Shown piece after piece: positions 45,314 through 53,852 of a stretch of 64,000 nucleotides of DNA. This DNA is from an alpha proteobacterium HIMB59. GTDB lineage: Bacteria; Pseudomonadota; Alphaproteobacteria; HIMB59. Where the stretch lies: the NCBI GenBank assembly GCA_000299115.1, contig CP003801.1:1240001-1304000 (forward strand). The letters are read 5' to 3'. Each line of letters begins with the position of its first letter. Within the stretch, counting starts at the first letter, position 1. The position numbers and the translations under genes were made by a program. The notes beneath the pieces were generated by a model. It was not told the DNA's origin. It made no database searches and saw nothing but the letters and a program-made list of their open reading frames with translations.

Positions 45314-45641
45314 CTGTTCTTGAGTCTCTGGTTAAAAAGCCATTCTTTTTCAAAGAGTCTTTAGTATTAGGGTCGATGAGAGTAAGAGCCCTGCTAAGAC
45401 CGTGTTTAATAGCACCCGCTTGACCGGATAGACCTCCACCCAATACTGTTATTTTTAAATCAACAGAGTCAGACTTCTTCGCCACTTCAAGAGGTTGATT
45501 AATAATCATTCTTAAAGCTTTGTCTTTGAAGTAGTCTTCAATGTTCTTTTTATTGATTGTAATATTACCTGTTCCGTTTGATACCCAAACTTTTGCAATG
45601 GATTCTTTTCTTCTACCTGTGCTATATACCTGATTAGACAT
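45252..45641 (-). CDS. rpsI: 30S ribosomal protein S9 (uS9)
   Basis: 129 residues with the S9 features [15 protein letters not shown] at the start, [35 protein letters not shown] in the middle, and the basic C-terminal tail ending [14 protein letters not shown] that reaches the P-site tRNA. Its ATG overlaps the end of rplM by eight bases. Confidence 0.97.
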   Translation of the reverse strand: MSNQVYSTGRRKESIAKVWVSNGTGNITINKKNIEDYFKDKALRMIINQPLEVAKKSDSVDLKITVLGGGLSGQAGAIKHGLSRALTLIDPNTKDSLKKNGFLTRDSRTVERKKYGRQKARRSFQFSKR

Positions 45642-46101
45642 TAATTAAATTCTTTCTGTTTTGTGATTTAAAATCAATTGGTTTTGGATTTTGTGATTCA
45701 TGTGGATGGTTTGAGTCCTTATAAAGTTTCAAATTATTTTTCATTAAATCTCTGAATAAAGGCGAGTTGGGCAACATGCCTTTGATAGCTTTTTTGATGA
45801 TATCTTCGGACTTGTTTTTTTCTTTTAGCTTATCTGGGGTAATCTCTTTAATACCACCAGGATGGCCAGTATGTTTGTAATATTTTTTTTCAGAGTTTTT
45901 ATTTCCAGAGAATTTAACTTTATCTGTGTTAACAATAATAACTCCATCACCTACAGGTAAGTTGGGTGAAAATTGAGGTTTATTTTTGCCTTTTAGAATT
46001 AAACTTACTCGGGATGCAAGTCTTCCAACTGAGATATCGGTGGCATCTAGCACATGCCATTCTTTTTTAAATTCAGATTTTTTTAGTGTTGTTGTTTTCA
46101 C
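45634..46101 (-). CDS. rplM: 50S ribosomal protein L13 (uL13)
   Basis: 155 residues: [32 protein letters not shown], the [15 protein letters not shown] segment and [13 protein letters not shown] are L13 hallmarks. The start is a GTG without a Shine-Dalgarno (the preceding bases are CCCCCTATC). The candidate promoter would place the transcript start about three bases upstream, so the message may be leaderless. It begins a run rplM-rpsI-lipoprotein-hom-glpX-recJ. Confidence 0.96.
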   Translation of the reverse strand: MKTTTLKKSEFKKEWHVLDATDISVGRLASRVSLILKGKNKPQFSPNLPVGDGVIIVNTDKVKFSGNKNSEKKYYKHTGHPGGIKEITPDKLKEKNKSEDIIKKAIKGMLPNSPLFRDLMKNNLKLYKDSNHPHESQNPKPIDFKSQNRKNLINV

Positions 46102-46110
46102 GATAGGGGG

Positions 46111-46138
46111 AATATAAGTAAAATGATTAAAAAATCAA
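46111..46138 (-). promoter_or_regulatory. Candidate promoter of the rplM operon
   Basis: On the minus strand TTGATT (46133-46138) and TATATT (46111-46116) are separated by 16 bases. The -10 ends nine bases before the rplM GTG, so the predicted start of transcription lies at about 46104 and the leader would be only a few bases. Confidence 0.4.
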
Positions 46139-46220
46139 GAAATATAGTGAAAAATATACAAATTTAAGAAAACTTAATATATCAACTTAAATTATTGAAA
46201 ATAAACATTTTTAGGACTTT

Positions 46221-46297
46221 TGGTCGGGGGTACTGGACTTGAACCAGCGACCTCACGCCCCCCAGACGTGCACTCTACCAGACTGAGCTAACCCCCG
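46221..46297 (-). tRNA. tRNA-Pro (anticodon GGG)
   Basis: A 77-base cloverleaf with encoded CCA. The acceptor CGGGGGT pairs with ACCCCCG. The D-arm contains AGCTCAGTCTGGTAGAG. The anticodon stem CACGT/GCGTG holds the loop CTGGGGG, anticodon GGG, and the T-arm loop is TTCAAGT. Its 5' end is one base after the merR stop codon, so it is probably cut from the plsX-ihfA-merR transcript. Confidence 0.96.
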
Positions 46298-46298
46298 T

Positions 46299-46607
46299 TT
46301 AATTGGATTTCTTTAAAAGACCTAACAAATCTCTCAATTCAGTTATTACACTATCATTTAATGTATTTTTTTTAACCTTTGAATTAGAGAAATATTCGTT
46401 AACTCCATCAAGTGTTAATTTTTGTACATCTACTAACTCTTTAATCTTCTTTAATAATAATAGATTTTCGTAATTATAAAGACGATGACCTGAGTGAGTT
46501 CTTAAAACTTTTAGTTTTGAAATTCTGGATTCCCAAAAACGTATAGTATGTTTTTGTTCATTTAAAATTTGGGCTATCTCATCAATATTATAAAAATTTT
46601 TATTCAT
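46299..46607 (-). CDS. MerR-family DNA-binding protein
   Basis: 102 residues with an N-terminal MerR helix-turn-helix: NIDEIAQILNEQKHTIRFWESRI, then THSGHRLYNYENLLLLKKIKELV. There is no clear effector domain beyond a short tail. It matches the small MerR-like gene commonly found after ihfA in Alphaproteobacteria; the target is unknown. It overlaps ihfA by four bases and is followed directly by tRNA-Pro. Confidence 0.85.
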   Translation of the reverse strand: MNKNFYNIDEIAQILNEQKHTIRFWESRISKLKVLRTHSGHRLYNYENLLLLKKIKELVDVQKLTLDGVNEYFSNSKVKKNTLNDSVITELRDLLGLLKKSN

Positions 46608-46879
46608 ATTTCTAAATTTTTAGATTTTTTAAAACTTATCACTTTACGTGATTTAATAACATGCTCTTCTTTGGTTTTTGGATTTCTACCGAGACGACTA
46701 TTTTTTTGATTAATCTTAAATGAGCCTAAAGAACTTATATTTAAATCAGAAGTAATAAGAGAACTAGCCCAAAGATTTAAAATTAAATCAATTTTTTTGT
46801 AAGCAGTAGTATATGCAATGCCAAATTCTTCAGAAAGCTGTGCTGCAATATTTTCTCTAGTAATTTTAACTTGAGACAT
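46604..46879 (-). CDS. ihfA: Integration host factor alpha subunit (HU/IHF family)
   Basis: 91 residues of the HU/IHF fold. The arm region SSLGSFKINQKNSRLGRNPKTKEEHVI (about 50-76) carries the DNA-kinking proline in GRNPKT. The gene order plsX-ihfA-merR supports the alpha subunit rather than HU. It bends DNA in replication, recombination and transcription. It overlaps plsX by 14 bases and merR by four. Confidence 0.88.
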   Translation of the reverse strand: MSQVKITRENIAAQLSEEFGIAYTTAYKKIDLILNLWASSLITSDLNISSLGSFKINQKNSRLGRNPKTKEEHVIKSRKVISFKKSKNLEI

Positions 46880-47870
46880 TTGATTTGATTTTATTTAATA
46901 AATCAGATTTTAAACATTTTAAACCAAATTCAATTGCATTTGCAAAAGCATGGCCATCTGCATTTCCATGACTTTTTATTACAATACCATTAACCCCAAT
47001 AAAAATACCACCATTAAAATTTCTGGGGTCTATAGATTTTTTGAAATCTTGAAATTTATTTTTTAAAAGAAAAGATAAAATCTTTGAGTATAGAGACGAG
47101 GTGAGACTTTTTTTTAGCGAGTCAGTGATAAACTTGGACACTCCCTCAGCTGTTTTAAGCGCTATATTTCCAGAAAATCCATCAGTAACTATGACATGAT
47201 TAGAAGTATCTGTAATTTCATTTGCTTCAACAAACCCTTGATAATTTATTCTCTTTTCATTTTTTAAAAGGTCGTGGGATTGTTGGATCAGGTGATTTCC
47301 TTTCATTTCTTCTGATCCGATGTTCAACAGAGCTACTTTACATTCAACATCAGGATACAAAACCTGATAATAAGTACTGCCCATAATTGCAAAATCTAAT
47401 AAATTTTCAGCTGAGCATTCTGAGTTTGCGCCCAAATCTAAAAAACAAACTGGATGATTTTTTGAGGGAAATAAAGATGCTATAGCTGGTCTAGATATAT
47501 TTTCAATTGTTCTAAGATACACTGTTGAATAAGCCATCATGGCACCAGTATTGCCGGCAGAAATTGTAATTTCATTATCATTATTCTTAATCTCAGCAAT
47601 TGCATTTGACATTGAACTTTTTCGATTATCTTTTTTTAGCGCCTCGCTTGGTTTCAAATCTGGAGAAATATAATTTTCTGATTGTACCCAATCAGATTTT
47701 TGAAAAAGACTAGAGAATTTTCCAGAATATTGTTGCTGAAATTCTTTGGTAGAATGTAATTTAAAGTGTACTGAAGGATTTTTTGAAAGAGCAATAGTCG
47801 CTCCCTCTAAAACTGAGCCTGGTGCAAAATCACCCCCATGAAGGTCAAGATTGATTACATATTTATTCAT
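46866..47870 (-). CDS. plsX: Phosphate acyltransferase PlsX
   Basis: 334 residues: LDLHGGDFAPGSVLEGA at the N-terminus, SAGNTGAMMAYS, FLDLGANSECSAENLLDFAIMG and TDGFSGNIALKTAEG are PlsX signatures. It makes acyl-phosphate from acyl-ACP for the first step of phospholipid synthesis with PlsY. In most relatives fabH follows, and rpmF with a DUF177 gene precedes. Here ihfA overlaps it directly and bamE is divergent 50 bases upstream. Confidence 0.95.
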   Translation of the reverse strand: MNKYVINLDLHGGDFAPGSVLEGATIALSKNPSVHFKLHSTKEFQQQYSGKFSSLFQKSDWVQSENYISPDLKPSEALKKDNRKSSMSNAIAEIKNNDNEITISAGNTGAMMAYSTVYLRTIENISRPAIASLFPSKNHPVCFLDLGANSECSAENLLDFAIMGSTYYQVLYPDVECKVALLNIGSEEMKGNHLIQQSHDLLKNEKRINYQGFVEANEITDTSNHVIVTDGFSGNIALKTAEGVSKFITDSLKKSLTSSLYSKILSFLLKNKFQDFKKSIDPRNFNGGIFIGVNGIVIKSHGNADGHAFANAIEFGLKCLKSDLLNKIKSNVSS

Positions 47871-47920
47871 AGATTTTTTAGTATTGCTTTAAATACCCTT
47901 ATACCTTATTTGTCTTAATA

Positions 47921-48253
47921 ATGAATATATCAAAAAAATTCATATTACTCATATTTCTATTGTTCAGTTCTACTTTTATCTCTTGTTCTAAAGACCTACA
48001 TTTTTCAGGTATTTCTGAGAATAGTGTAAATGAGATTTTGCAAAATTATCAAAATAAAAACTACTCAAAAGAGGATGTGATCAACTTTATTGGATCACCA
48101 CTTGTCACCGAGGACTCTGGTAATCTTTGGATTTATCGTATGGAGAAGGAACAAGGCAACGCTACCTTTAAAAAATCAATCTACAACAAGACCCTAAAAC
48201 TTCGATTTGATGAGAATGTTTTAAGGTCTGTTGAAGAAATAAATTTAAATTAA
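47921..48253 (+). CDS. bamE: Outer membrane assembly lipoprotein BamE (SmpA/OmlA)
   Basis: 110 residues with a lipoprotein signal peptide ending TFISCSKD (Cys22 as the lipidation site). The BamE core follows: [32 protein letters not shown], then [13 protein letters not shown]. It is part of the BAM machinery that inserts beta-barrel proteins in the outer membrane. Its neighbourhood beside plsX is the usual alphaproteobacterial one. Its stop is shared with hppA in TTAA. Confidence 0.85.
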   Translation: MNISKKFILLIFLLFSSTFISCSKDLHFSGISENSVNEILQNYQNKNYSKEDVINFIGSPLVTEDSGNLWIYRMEKEQGNATFKKSIYNKTLKLRFDENVLRSVEEINLN

Positions 48254-50373
48254 ATTATATTTAAATGGACAACGATCGAAAGTAACAAAATAGATACAAT
48301 ATTTGTTATTTTAATCATTGGGTTAACAGCTGGTCCTGCTGTATCTTTGTAAGGGTCTCCGACAGTATCACCAGTAACTGACGCCTTATGGGTATCACTA
48401 CCTTTTCCACCTAAGTTTCCATCTTCAATATATTTTTTGGCATTATCCCAAGCTCCTCCACCTGCAGTCATTGATATGGCTACAAAGAAACCTGTGATGA
48501 TTACACCAATAAGCAAAGCACCAAGTGCCTGGAAGGCCGTATTCACACTACCGGTAAGCCAGTAAACACCAAAGAATACCACAACAGGAGAAAGTACGGG
48601 TAAAAGAGAAGGAATAATCATCTCTTTAATGGCAGATTTGGTTAGGATATCTACACATTTACCATAATCTGGTTTTTCTTTACCTGACATAATACCTTTT
48701 TTATCTTTAAACTGTTGGCGCACTTCAACAACAACCGATCCAGCAGCTCTACCAACAGCAGTCATACTTAAAGCACTAAATAAGTATGGAAGTAGTCCAC
48801 CTAGAAGAAGTCCTATAATGACGTAAGGCTCAGAAAGATCGAAAGAAACATTAAAAGCATCATTGCCTGTTTTCTCTCCAAAGAATTTTAAGTCTTCAGT
48901 ATAAGCTGCGAATAAAACTAAAGCTCCTAATCCAGCAGATCCAATCGCATAACCTTTTGTAACCGCTTTAGTTGTGTTTCCAACAGCATCTAGAGCATCA
49001 GTAACAGTTCTAACTTTTTTTGGAAGACCAGCCATCTCAGCTATTCCTCCCGCATTATCAGTCACTGGTCCATAAGCATCTAAAGCAGTAACCATTCCTG
49101 CTAAAGCAAGCATCGCAGTAACTGCAATAGCTATACCAAACAAACCAGCAGTGGCGTAGGTAATTCCAATACCCGCAACAATGATAAGAACAGGTACAGC
49201 GGTAGACTCCATACCCATCGCTAAACCTTGAATAATATTTGTTGCATGACCAGTTTGAGAAGCATTAGCAACACTTCTTACAGGTCTATATTCAGTACTG
49301 GTGTAATATTCAGTTATAAATACCAATGCAAGGGTAATGATTAGGCCGTAAACCGCACATAGGAATAAGTCCATTCCAGTGTAGTAATTTTGACCGATTA
49401 CCACCCATTGATCGAAACCGATGAAATATGAAGTAAGCACAGCAAATAAAATGATTGATATTATAAGTGTTGCAAAAAATCCTTTATAGAGCGCTCCCAT
49501 AATTGAAGATTTAGGTCCTGAAACAGAAACAAATTGTGAACCAATAATAGAGGCAATGATACTAGAGCCAGCGATTAACAATGGATAAATTGTAATATCG
49601 GTGACGGTTCCCTGAAAAATAATTGCCAAGACCATGGTAGCAACAATAGATACAACATATGTCTCAAATAAATCTGCTGCCATACCTGCACAGTCACCAA
49701 CATTATCTCCAACGTTATCTGCGATAACAGCTGGATTTCTTGGATCATCTTCTGGAATATCTTTTTCTACTTTACCAACAAGGTCTGCACCAACATCAGC
49801 ACCTTTTGTAAAAATACCCCCACCAAGTCTCGCGAAAATTGAAATTAACGAAGAACCAAAACCTAAAGCGACTAGGGGTTCAATTAATTCTCTACCTTCT
49901 CTTTCAAGACCATAAAACAAATAAAAGAAATATCCTGCTATACCTGCTAGAGCCAAGCCTACAACTAATAATCCAGTAACAGAACCAGCATTAAATGCTA
50001 CAGAGAGACCTTTCTTTAAGGAAACGCTAGAGGCTTGAGCGGTGATGACGTTAGCTCTTACAGAAACATTCATACCTATATATCCTGCAAGACCAGATAA
50101 AATAGCACCAATTAAAAACCCAACAGGAACATCATATGTATGCTCGAAGGGAATAATAAAAAAGGCAATAAATATTACAGCACCGACCATTGCGATTGTT
50201 GTATATTGACGATTTAGATAAGCTTTAGCACCCTCTTGAACTGCGCTAGCTATTTCAATCATTTTTTTGTTACCTTTAGGTAAATTTAGAATTTTGTATG
50301 TGGTAATTAAACCAAAAGCAATTGCTGCAGCCGCAGCAAATAGCACTAATTGTAAATAGTGTATCTGAGACAT
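48250..50373 (-). CDS. hppA: Membrane-bound proton-pumping pyrophosphatase, K+-independent type
   Basis: 707 residues with about 16 helices. The substrate-site motifs are [21 protein letters not shown] followed by [29 protein letters not shown], and near the end [20 protein letters not shown]. The segment [10 protein letters not shown] from residue 465 has Lys469, where K+-dependent enzymes have Ala. This is the known marker of the K+-independent, H+-pumping class. It uses pyrophosphate to energise the inner membrane. It stands between bamE (convergent) and nusB (31 bases upstream). Confidence 0.95.
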   Translation of the reverse strand: MSQIHYLQLVLFAAAAAIAFGLITTYKILNLPKGNKKMIEIASAVQEGAKAYLNRQYTTIAMVGAVIFIAFFIIPFEHTYDVPVGFLIGAILSGLAGYIGMNVSVRANVITAQASSVSLKKGLSVAFNAGSVTGLLVVGLALAGIAGYFFYLFYGLEREGRELIEPLVALGFGSSLISIFARLGGGIFTKGADVGADLVGKVEKDIPEDDPRNPAVIADNVGDNVGDCAGMAADLFETYVVSIVATMVLAIIFQGTVTDITIYPLLIAGSSIIASIIGSQFVSVSGPKSSIMGALYKGFFATLIISIILFAVLTSYFIGFDQWVVIGQNYYTGMDLFLCAVYGLIITLALVFITEYYTSTEYRPVRSVANASQTGHATNIIQGLAMGMESTAVPVLIIVAGIGITYATAGLFGIAIAVTAMLALAGMVTALDAYGPVTDNAGGIAEMAGLPKKVRTVTDALDAVGNTTKAVTKGYAIGSAGLGALVLFAAYTEDLKFFGEKTGNDAFNVSFDLSEPYVIIGLLLGGLLPYLFSALSMTAVGRAAGSVVVEVRQQFKDKKGIMSGKEKPDYGKCVDILTKSAIKEMIIPSLLPVLSPVVVFFGVYWLTGSVNTAFQALGALLIGVIITGFFVAISMTAGGGAWDNAKKYIEDGNLGGKGSDTHKASVTGDTVGDPYKDTAGPAVNPMIKITNIVSILLLSIVVHLNII

Positions 50374-50404
50374 GGTAAGTTGTTATTCTATTTTAATTTT
50401 TTTT

Positions 50405-50791
50405 TCAAGGTGCTTTTTGAGCGATATCATCTAAAAGAAAATTGAAGTATTTAACCTCATCATTAGTCAAAAAATCCTTAGAAAGCTTAATATATTCTCC
50501 CATAAGGATATTTTTTTTTTCCTTATCAAGTAAAAATTCAGAAAAGAAAGCATAGATAAGAAATATACTGATTTTATTGGTTTTTTTTAGAACATCTGGG
50601 GATAAGAGATTTTTGATCATCTGGTTATTGATCTCAAAACTATCGTAAAGGGATTTTAATTTTCTCTTATTAAAGGGTCTTTTTTTAATATTTTTGGCAA
50701 TAAATTCATCCAATTCAAAATCGGTGGAGTATTCTCTTTGGAAAATATACTGAAAAAAAAAGAGACGGGTATTTCTATTTAAGTTAAGCAT
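50405..50791 (-). CDS. nusB: Transcription antitermination factor NusB
   Basis: 128 residues, all helical. It starts LNRNTRLFFFQYIFQREYS and ends in the conserved LLDKEKKNILMGEYIKLSKDFLTNDEVKYFNFLLDDIA region seen at the C-terminus of NusB. The sequence is divergent, with AT-driven Lys, Asn and Phe, but its position directly after ribH (overlap 13 bases) is the conserved ribH-nusB pair. It acts in rRNA antitermination with NusE. Confidence 0.85.
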   Translation of the reverse strand: MLNLNRNTRLFFFQYIFQREYSTDFELDEFIAKNIKKRPFNKRKLKSLYDSFEINNQMIKNLLSPDVLKKTNKISIFLIYAFFSEFLLDKEKKNILMGEYIKLSKDFLTNDEVKYFNFLLDDIAQKAP

Positions 50792-51207
50792 TCAATCATT
50801 CTGACCATGGCGCTAGCAGCTTCAAAACCTTTATTTTTAGAATCTGCTTTCGATCTTTTTTTAGCCTGAGCTCCTGTGTATGCATTAATAATACCATTTG
50901 TAATGATTGTTTTTGGATTTGATAATGAAATATCTAATAAGGATTGTCCAACAGCATCAGAAATTACCTCAAAATGATAGGTATCTCCTTTGATGACACA
51001 ACCAAGTGCTATAAATAAATTAGTTTTTTTTGAATTCAATTTCCAATTAATAAATTGAGGTATTTCGTAAACACCAGGAACTTTGATAATTTCAAAATTA
51101 AATTTATTTTTTTTTAAGTGTTTTACAGCTGCGTTTGTAAGAGAGTTAGTAATATCTTTATAATAATCTGCAACTACAATATAGACAGTTAGTTTTTTTT
51201 GATTCAT
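50779..51207 (-). CDS. ribH: 6,7-dimethyl-8-ribityllumazine synthase
   Basis: 142 residues: VVADYYKDITNSLTNAAV, VPGVYEIPQF, ALGCVIKGDTYHFEVISDAVGQSL with the catalytic His in TYHFE, and ITNGIINAYTGAQAKKRSK. It condenses the RibB and RibD products to lumazine in riboflavin synthesis. It overlaps ribB by four bases and nusB by 13. Confidence 0.94.
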   Translation of the reverse strand: MNQKKLTVYIVVADYYKDITNSLTNAAVKHLKKNKFNFEIIKVPGVYEIPQFINWKLNSKKTNLFIALGCVIKGDTYHFEVISDAVGQSLLDISLSNPKTIITNGIINAYTGAQAKKRSKADSKNKGFEAASAMVRMIECLT

Positions 51208-52280
51208 GATAATTTTTCGACTCCACTAACATTTAATCCATAAATTCCTAAGTCTAGTTCATTAGAAAAAGAATTTGATAGTACTGAAATATTTGTGATC
51301 GAGAAATTTTTTAATATTTGAGCACCTAAACCATAATATTTTACTTTTTCATCCTGAGACAATTGACCCAGATCTCCAAGTATAGGATTATTTATTAAGA
51401 CAACAATTCCAGAACCATGAGATTTAATTTTATCTATTGAAGCATGTAGATCTTTAGTTTTGGGGTTATTGTAATTCATAATAATATCATCAAAGCCTTG
51501 TACTGGATGGACTCTTGTTAAAACAGAACTCTGACTTTGTAGGTCACCAATATGTAAGGTAGCGTGGTGAAGACCATCAATAGTATTTTCGAATATGTTC
51601 AACTCGAAGGCATCCGAATAGATGTTTTTAATCTGATGATTTTTTTCAGGAATTTTTTTAATTAAAATATCATTTTTAATTCTATAAGCGATCAGGTCTT
51701 GTATCGTACCAATTTTTAACGAATGTTTTTTGGCATAAGGGATTAAATCAGGAACTCTTGCCATGGTGCCATCGTCGTTCATAATTTCACAAATTACTGC
51801 TGAGTCATTCAAGCCAGCTAATCGAGAAATATCCACTGCGGCTTCTGTGTGGCCTGCCCTTGTAAGCACGCCCCCATCCCAAGCAATAAGTGGAAAAATG
51901 TGACCAGGACTTATTATGTCCCCAGGTTTGAAATCAGGATTAATAGCCGCTCTTACGGTCTCAGCACGATCATGTGCCGATATTCCTGTCGTTATATTTT
52001 TGCTCGACTCAATAGAAACTGTGAAAGCTGTGGTTTTCTTTTTCCAATTATCAGGATTCATTAAAGGAAGTTTTAGTTCGCTCGCTCTAGACTCAGAAAT
52101 AGAGAGACAAATCAAACCTCTACCGTGGGTAGCCATAAAATTTATATGATCTGGCTTACATAGAGAGGCGGGTATAATTATATCTCCCTCATTCTCTCTA
52201 TCTTCGCTGTCTACTAAGATGTACATTTTCCCATCACGGGCATCTTGAATAATTTCCTCAATTGTTGAAAAATCTGACAA
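51204..52280 (-). CDS. ribB: 3,4-dihydroxy-2-butanone 4-phosphate synthase with degenerate GTP cyclohydrolase II domain (RibBX type)
   Basis: 358 residues. The N-terminal RibB domain is intact, with VDSEDRENEGDII at 23-35, FMATHGRGLICL and RAGHTEAAVD at 141-150. The C-terminal RibA-like domain (about 220-358) lacks the catalytic features: where GTP cyclohydrolase II has RVHSECLTGD it reads RVHPVQGF (256-263). There are no zinc cysteines, and the EGRGIG motif is absent. Only the scaffold (YGLGAQILKNFSITNISVLSNS) remains. It should therefore make the butanone phosphate only, and a true RibA is expected elsewhere. It lies four bases after ribE. Confidence 0.9.
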   Translation of the reverse strand: MSDFSTIEEIIQDARDGKMYILVDSEDRENEGDIIIPASLCKPDHINFMATHGRGLICLSISESRASELKLPLMNPDNWKKKTTAFTVSIESSKNITTGISAHDRAETVRAAINPDFKPGDIISPGHIFPLIAWDGGVLTRAGHTEAAVDISRLAGLNDSAVICEIMNDDGTMARVPDLIPYAKKHSLKIGTIQDLIAYRIKNDILIKKIPEKNHQIKNIYSDAFELNIFENTIDGLHHATLHIGDLQSQSSVLTRVHPVQGFDDIIMNYNNPKTKDLHASIDKIKSHGSGIVVLINNPILGDLGQLSQDEKVKYYGLGAQILKNFSITNISVLSNSFSNELDLGIYGLNVSGVEKLS

Positions 52281-52284
52281 TGGG

Positions 52285-52869
52285 TTAGCTCCTTAAATTA
52301 GAAAAATGAGCGTATCTTGCCAACATATCAACTTCAAGATTTAAAATTTCATTTTTCTTATATTTGTGGATATCGGTACTCTTATAAGTGTGAGGAATTA
52401 TCATGCAATGAAATATATTTGATTTCACTTTGTTTATAGTAAGCGAGATTCCATTCAATGAGATTGAACCTTTTTGGGCAATATATTTTTTTATTGAGTT
52501 TGGGAATTCTATTGATAATGACCAACTCTTACCAACTTGTTTTATGTCGACTAAACTGCCAGTTGTATCAACATGTCCGAAAACAAAGTGACCTGATACC
52601 TCATCTCCTATTTTCAAAGAGTTTTCCAGATTAAGTAAAGTTCCTTTTTTCCAATACTTTGCATTAGTTTTTTCTAACGTTTCTTTAGAAATATCTGCTG
52701 TAAATTTATTTTTGGAAAAAGAAGTTACAGTTAAGCAAATACCAGAGCAACAAATTGAAGAGCCAACATTGTACCCTTTAAGATTTGACTGAATTTCTAT
52801 ACTTAAAAAATCCTTTGATTTGGAAAACTTAGAAATTTTTCCGTAAGCCTGAATAATTCCACTAAACAT
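52285..52869 (-). CDS. ribE: Riboflavin synthase alpha chain
   Basis: 194 residues with the duplicated lumazine-binding fold: MFSGIIQAYGKI at the start, SICCSGICLTVTSF in repeat one, GHFVFGHVDTTGSL and GSISLNGISLTINKV in repeat two. It dismutates two lumazines into riboflavin. Its start overlaps ribD by eight bases. No FMN riboswitch is visible upstream of ribD or ribE. Confidence 0.94.
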   Translation of the reverse strand: MFSGIIQAYGKISKFSKSKDFLSIEIQSNLKGYNVGSSICCSGICLTVTSFSKNKFTADISKETLEKTNAKYWKKGTLLNLENSLKIGDEVSGHFVFGHVDTTGSLVDIKQVGKSWSLSIEFPNSIKKYIAQKGSISLNGISLTINKVKSNIFHCMIIPHTYKSTDIHKYKKNEILNLEVDMLARYAHFSNLRS

Positions 52870-53851
52870 TTTTATAAATCTCTATTTTATCCGTAAAGTA
52901 CTCTTGGGAGTCAATTTTTTTACAACTGCTTTTTATCAATTTTTTATCTAACTTGTATCTTTTTTTTGATTTTTTTATTGTTTCTGATGATTGGCAAATA
53001 ACAACTTCATCAAAAACCCCAAATTTGAGAAAATTTTCAAATGTTTGTAAGCCGCCTTCAACTAAAACACTTCGAATATTGTGTTTATTCAAAATTGAAA
53101 AAAAATTATCAAAATTTCTTCCACTAAACATAATTTGAGGAAACTTAGTTTTGGTTCCAAATTCATTGGTTAAAACAAACGGTCTTATTTTTTTGCTAAT
53201 TCCATTTAATCTGCAATTAAGTTTTGGATTATCTTCTTTATGTGTATTAAATCCGACAATAATAGCGTCATGTTTTAATCTTAATTTATGCATATAATGT
53301 TGAGTTTCTTTTTGAGTAATATTTTTTGATATTAAATTTTTTGAGTAGTAATTTTTAGATACTGCAAGTTTCAAAGTTATAAATGGGGTGCGGTTTTTTT
53401 GGAAATTATAAAAATATTTATTTATTATTTTAAATTTATTTTGACGAGGCCCTGCCAATAAAACTTTTACTCCCTTAGATTTAAGAAAGCTCATTCCTTT
53501 TCCATAAATTTGAGGATTGGGATCCAACGATGATATCACTACTCTTTTTATTCCTTTGCTTATGATTTTTTTTGCACAACAGCTATTTTCTTTAAAGCAA
53601 GGTTCCAAACTTACATACAAAGTAGTTTGATTATTAATTTGAGAGTTTGAAATTTTATCCAAAGCATTAATTTCTGCATGAGGTCTTCCAGATTTAGAAG
53701 TAACTCCATAACTTAAAACTACTCCACGAGAATTATTTTTATAATCAACAATGAGGCATGCAACAGAAGGATTGATGCCTGTCAAACCAAGATTTTTTAT
53801 TGATAAATTATTTATTGAGTCGAGATAAGTAAGATCTAATTTAGAAAGCAA
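52862..53851 (-). CDS. ribD: Bifunctional riboflavin deaminase/reductase RibD
   Basis: 329 residues. The N-terminal deaminase domain has the zinc motif RPHAEINAL (His58, Glu60) and SLEPCFKENSCCAKK (Cys85 with Cys91 or Cys92). The cysteine spacing is compressed relative to the usual PC-x8-C. The C-terminal reductase domain has PFITLKLAVSKN, KHDAIIVGFNTHKEDNPKLNCR and VLVEGGLQTFENFL. It performs the second and third steps from the GTP cyclohydrolase product. It follows nrdR with one base between them. Confidence 0.9.
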   Translation of the reverse strand: MLSKLDLTYLDSINNLSIKNLGLTGINPSVACLIVDYKNNSRGVVLSYGVTSKSGRPHAEINALDKISNSQINNQTTLYVSLEPCFKENSCCAKKIISKGIKRVVISSLDPNPQIYGKGMSFLKSKGVKVLLAGPRQNKFKIINKYFYNFQKNRTPFITLKLAVSKNYYSKNLISKNITQKETQHYMHKLRLKHDAIIVGFNTHKEDNPKLNCRLNGISKKIRPFVLTNEFGTKTKFPQIMFSGRNFDNFFSILNKHNIRSVLVEGGLQTFENFLKFGVFDEVVICQSSETIKKSKKRYKLDKKLIKSSCKKIDSQEYFTDKIEIYKNV

Positions 53852-53852
53852 A

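Noticed and set aside
49634-49915. Plus-strand open frame of 93 codons inside hppA
   Set aside because: It is a shadow of the strongly conserved pyrophosphatase gene. Its Pro/Ser/Ala-rich translation and lack of a ribosome-binding site are typical of antisense artefacts.
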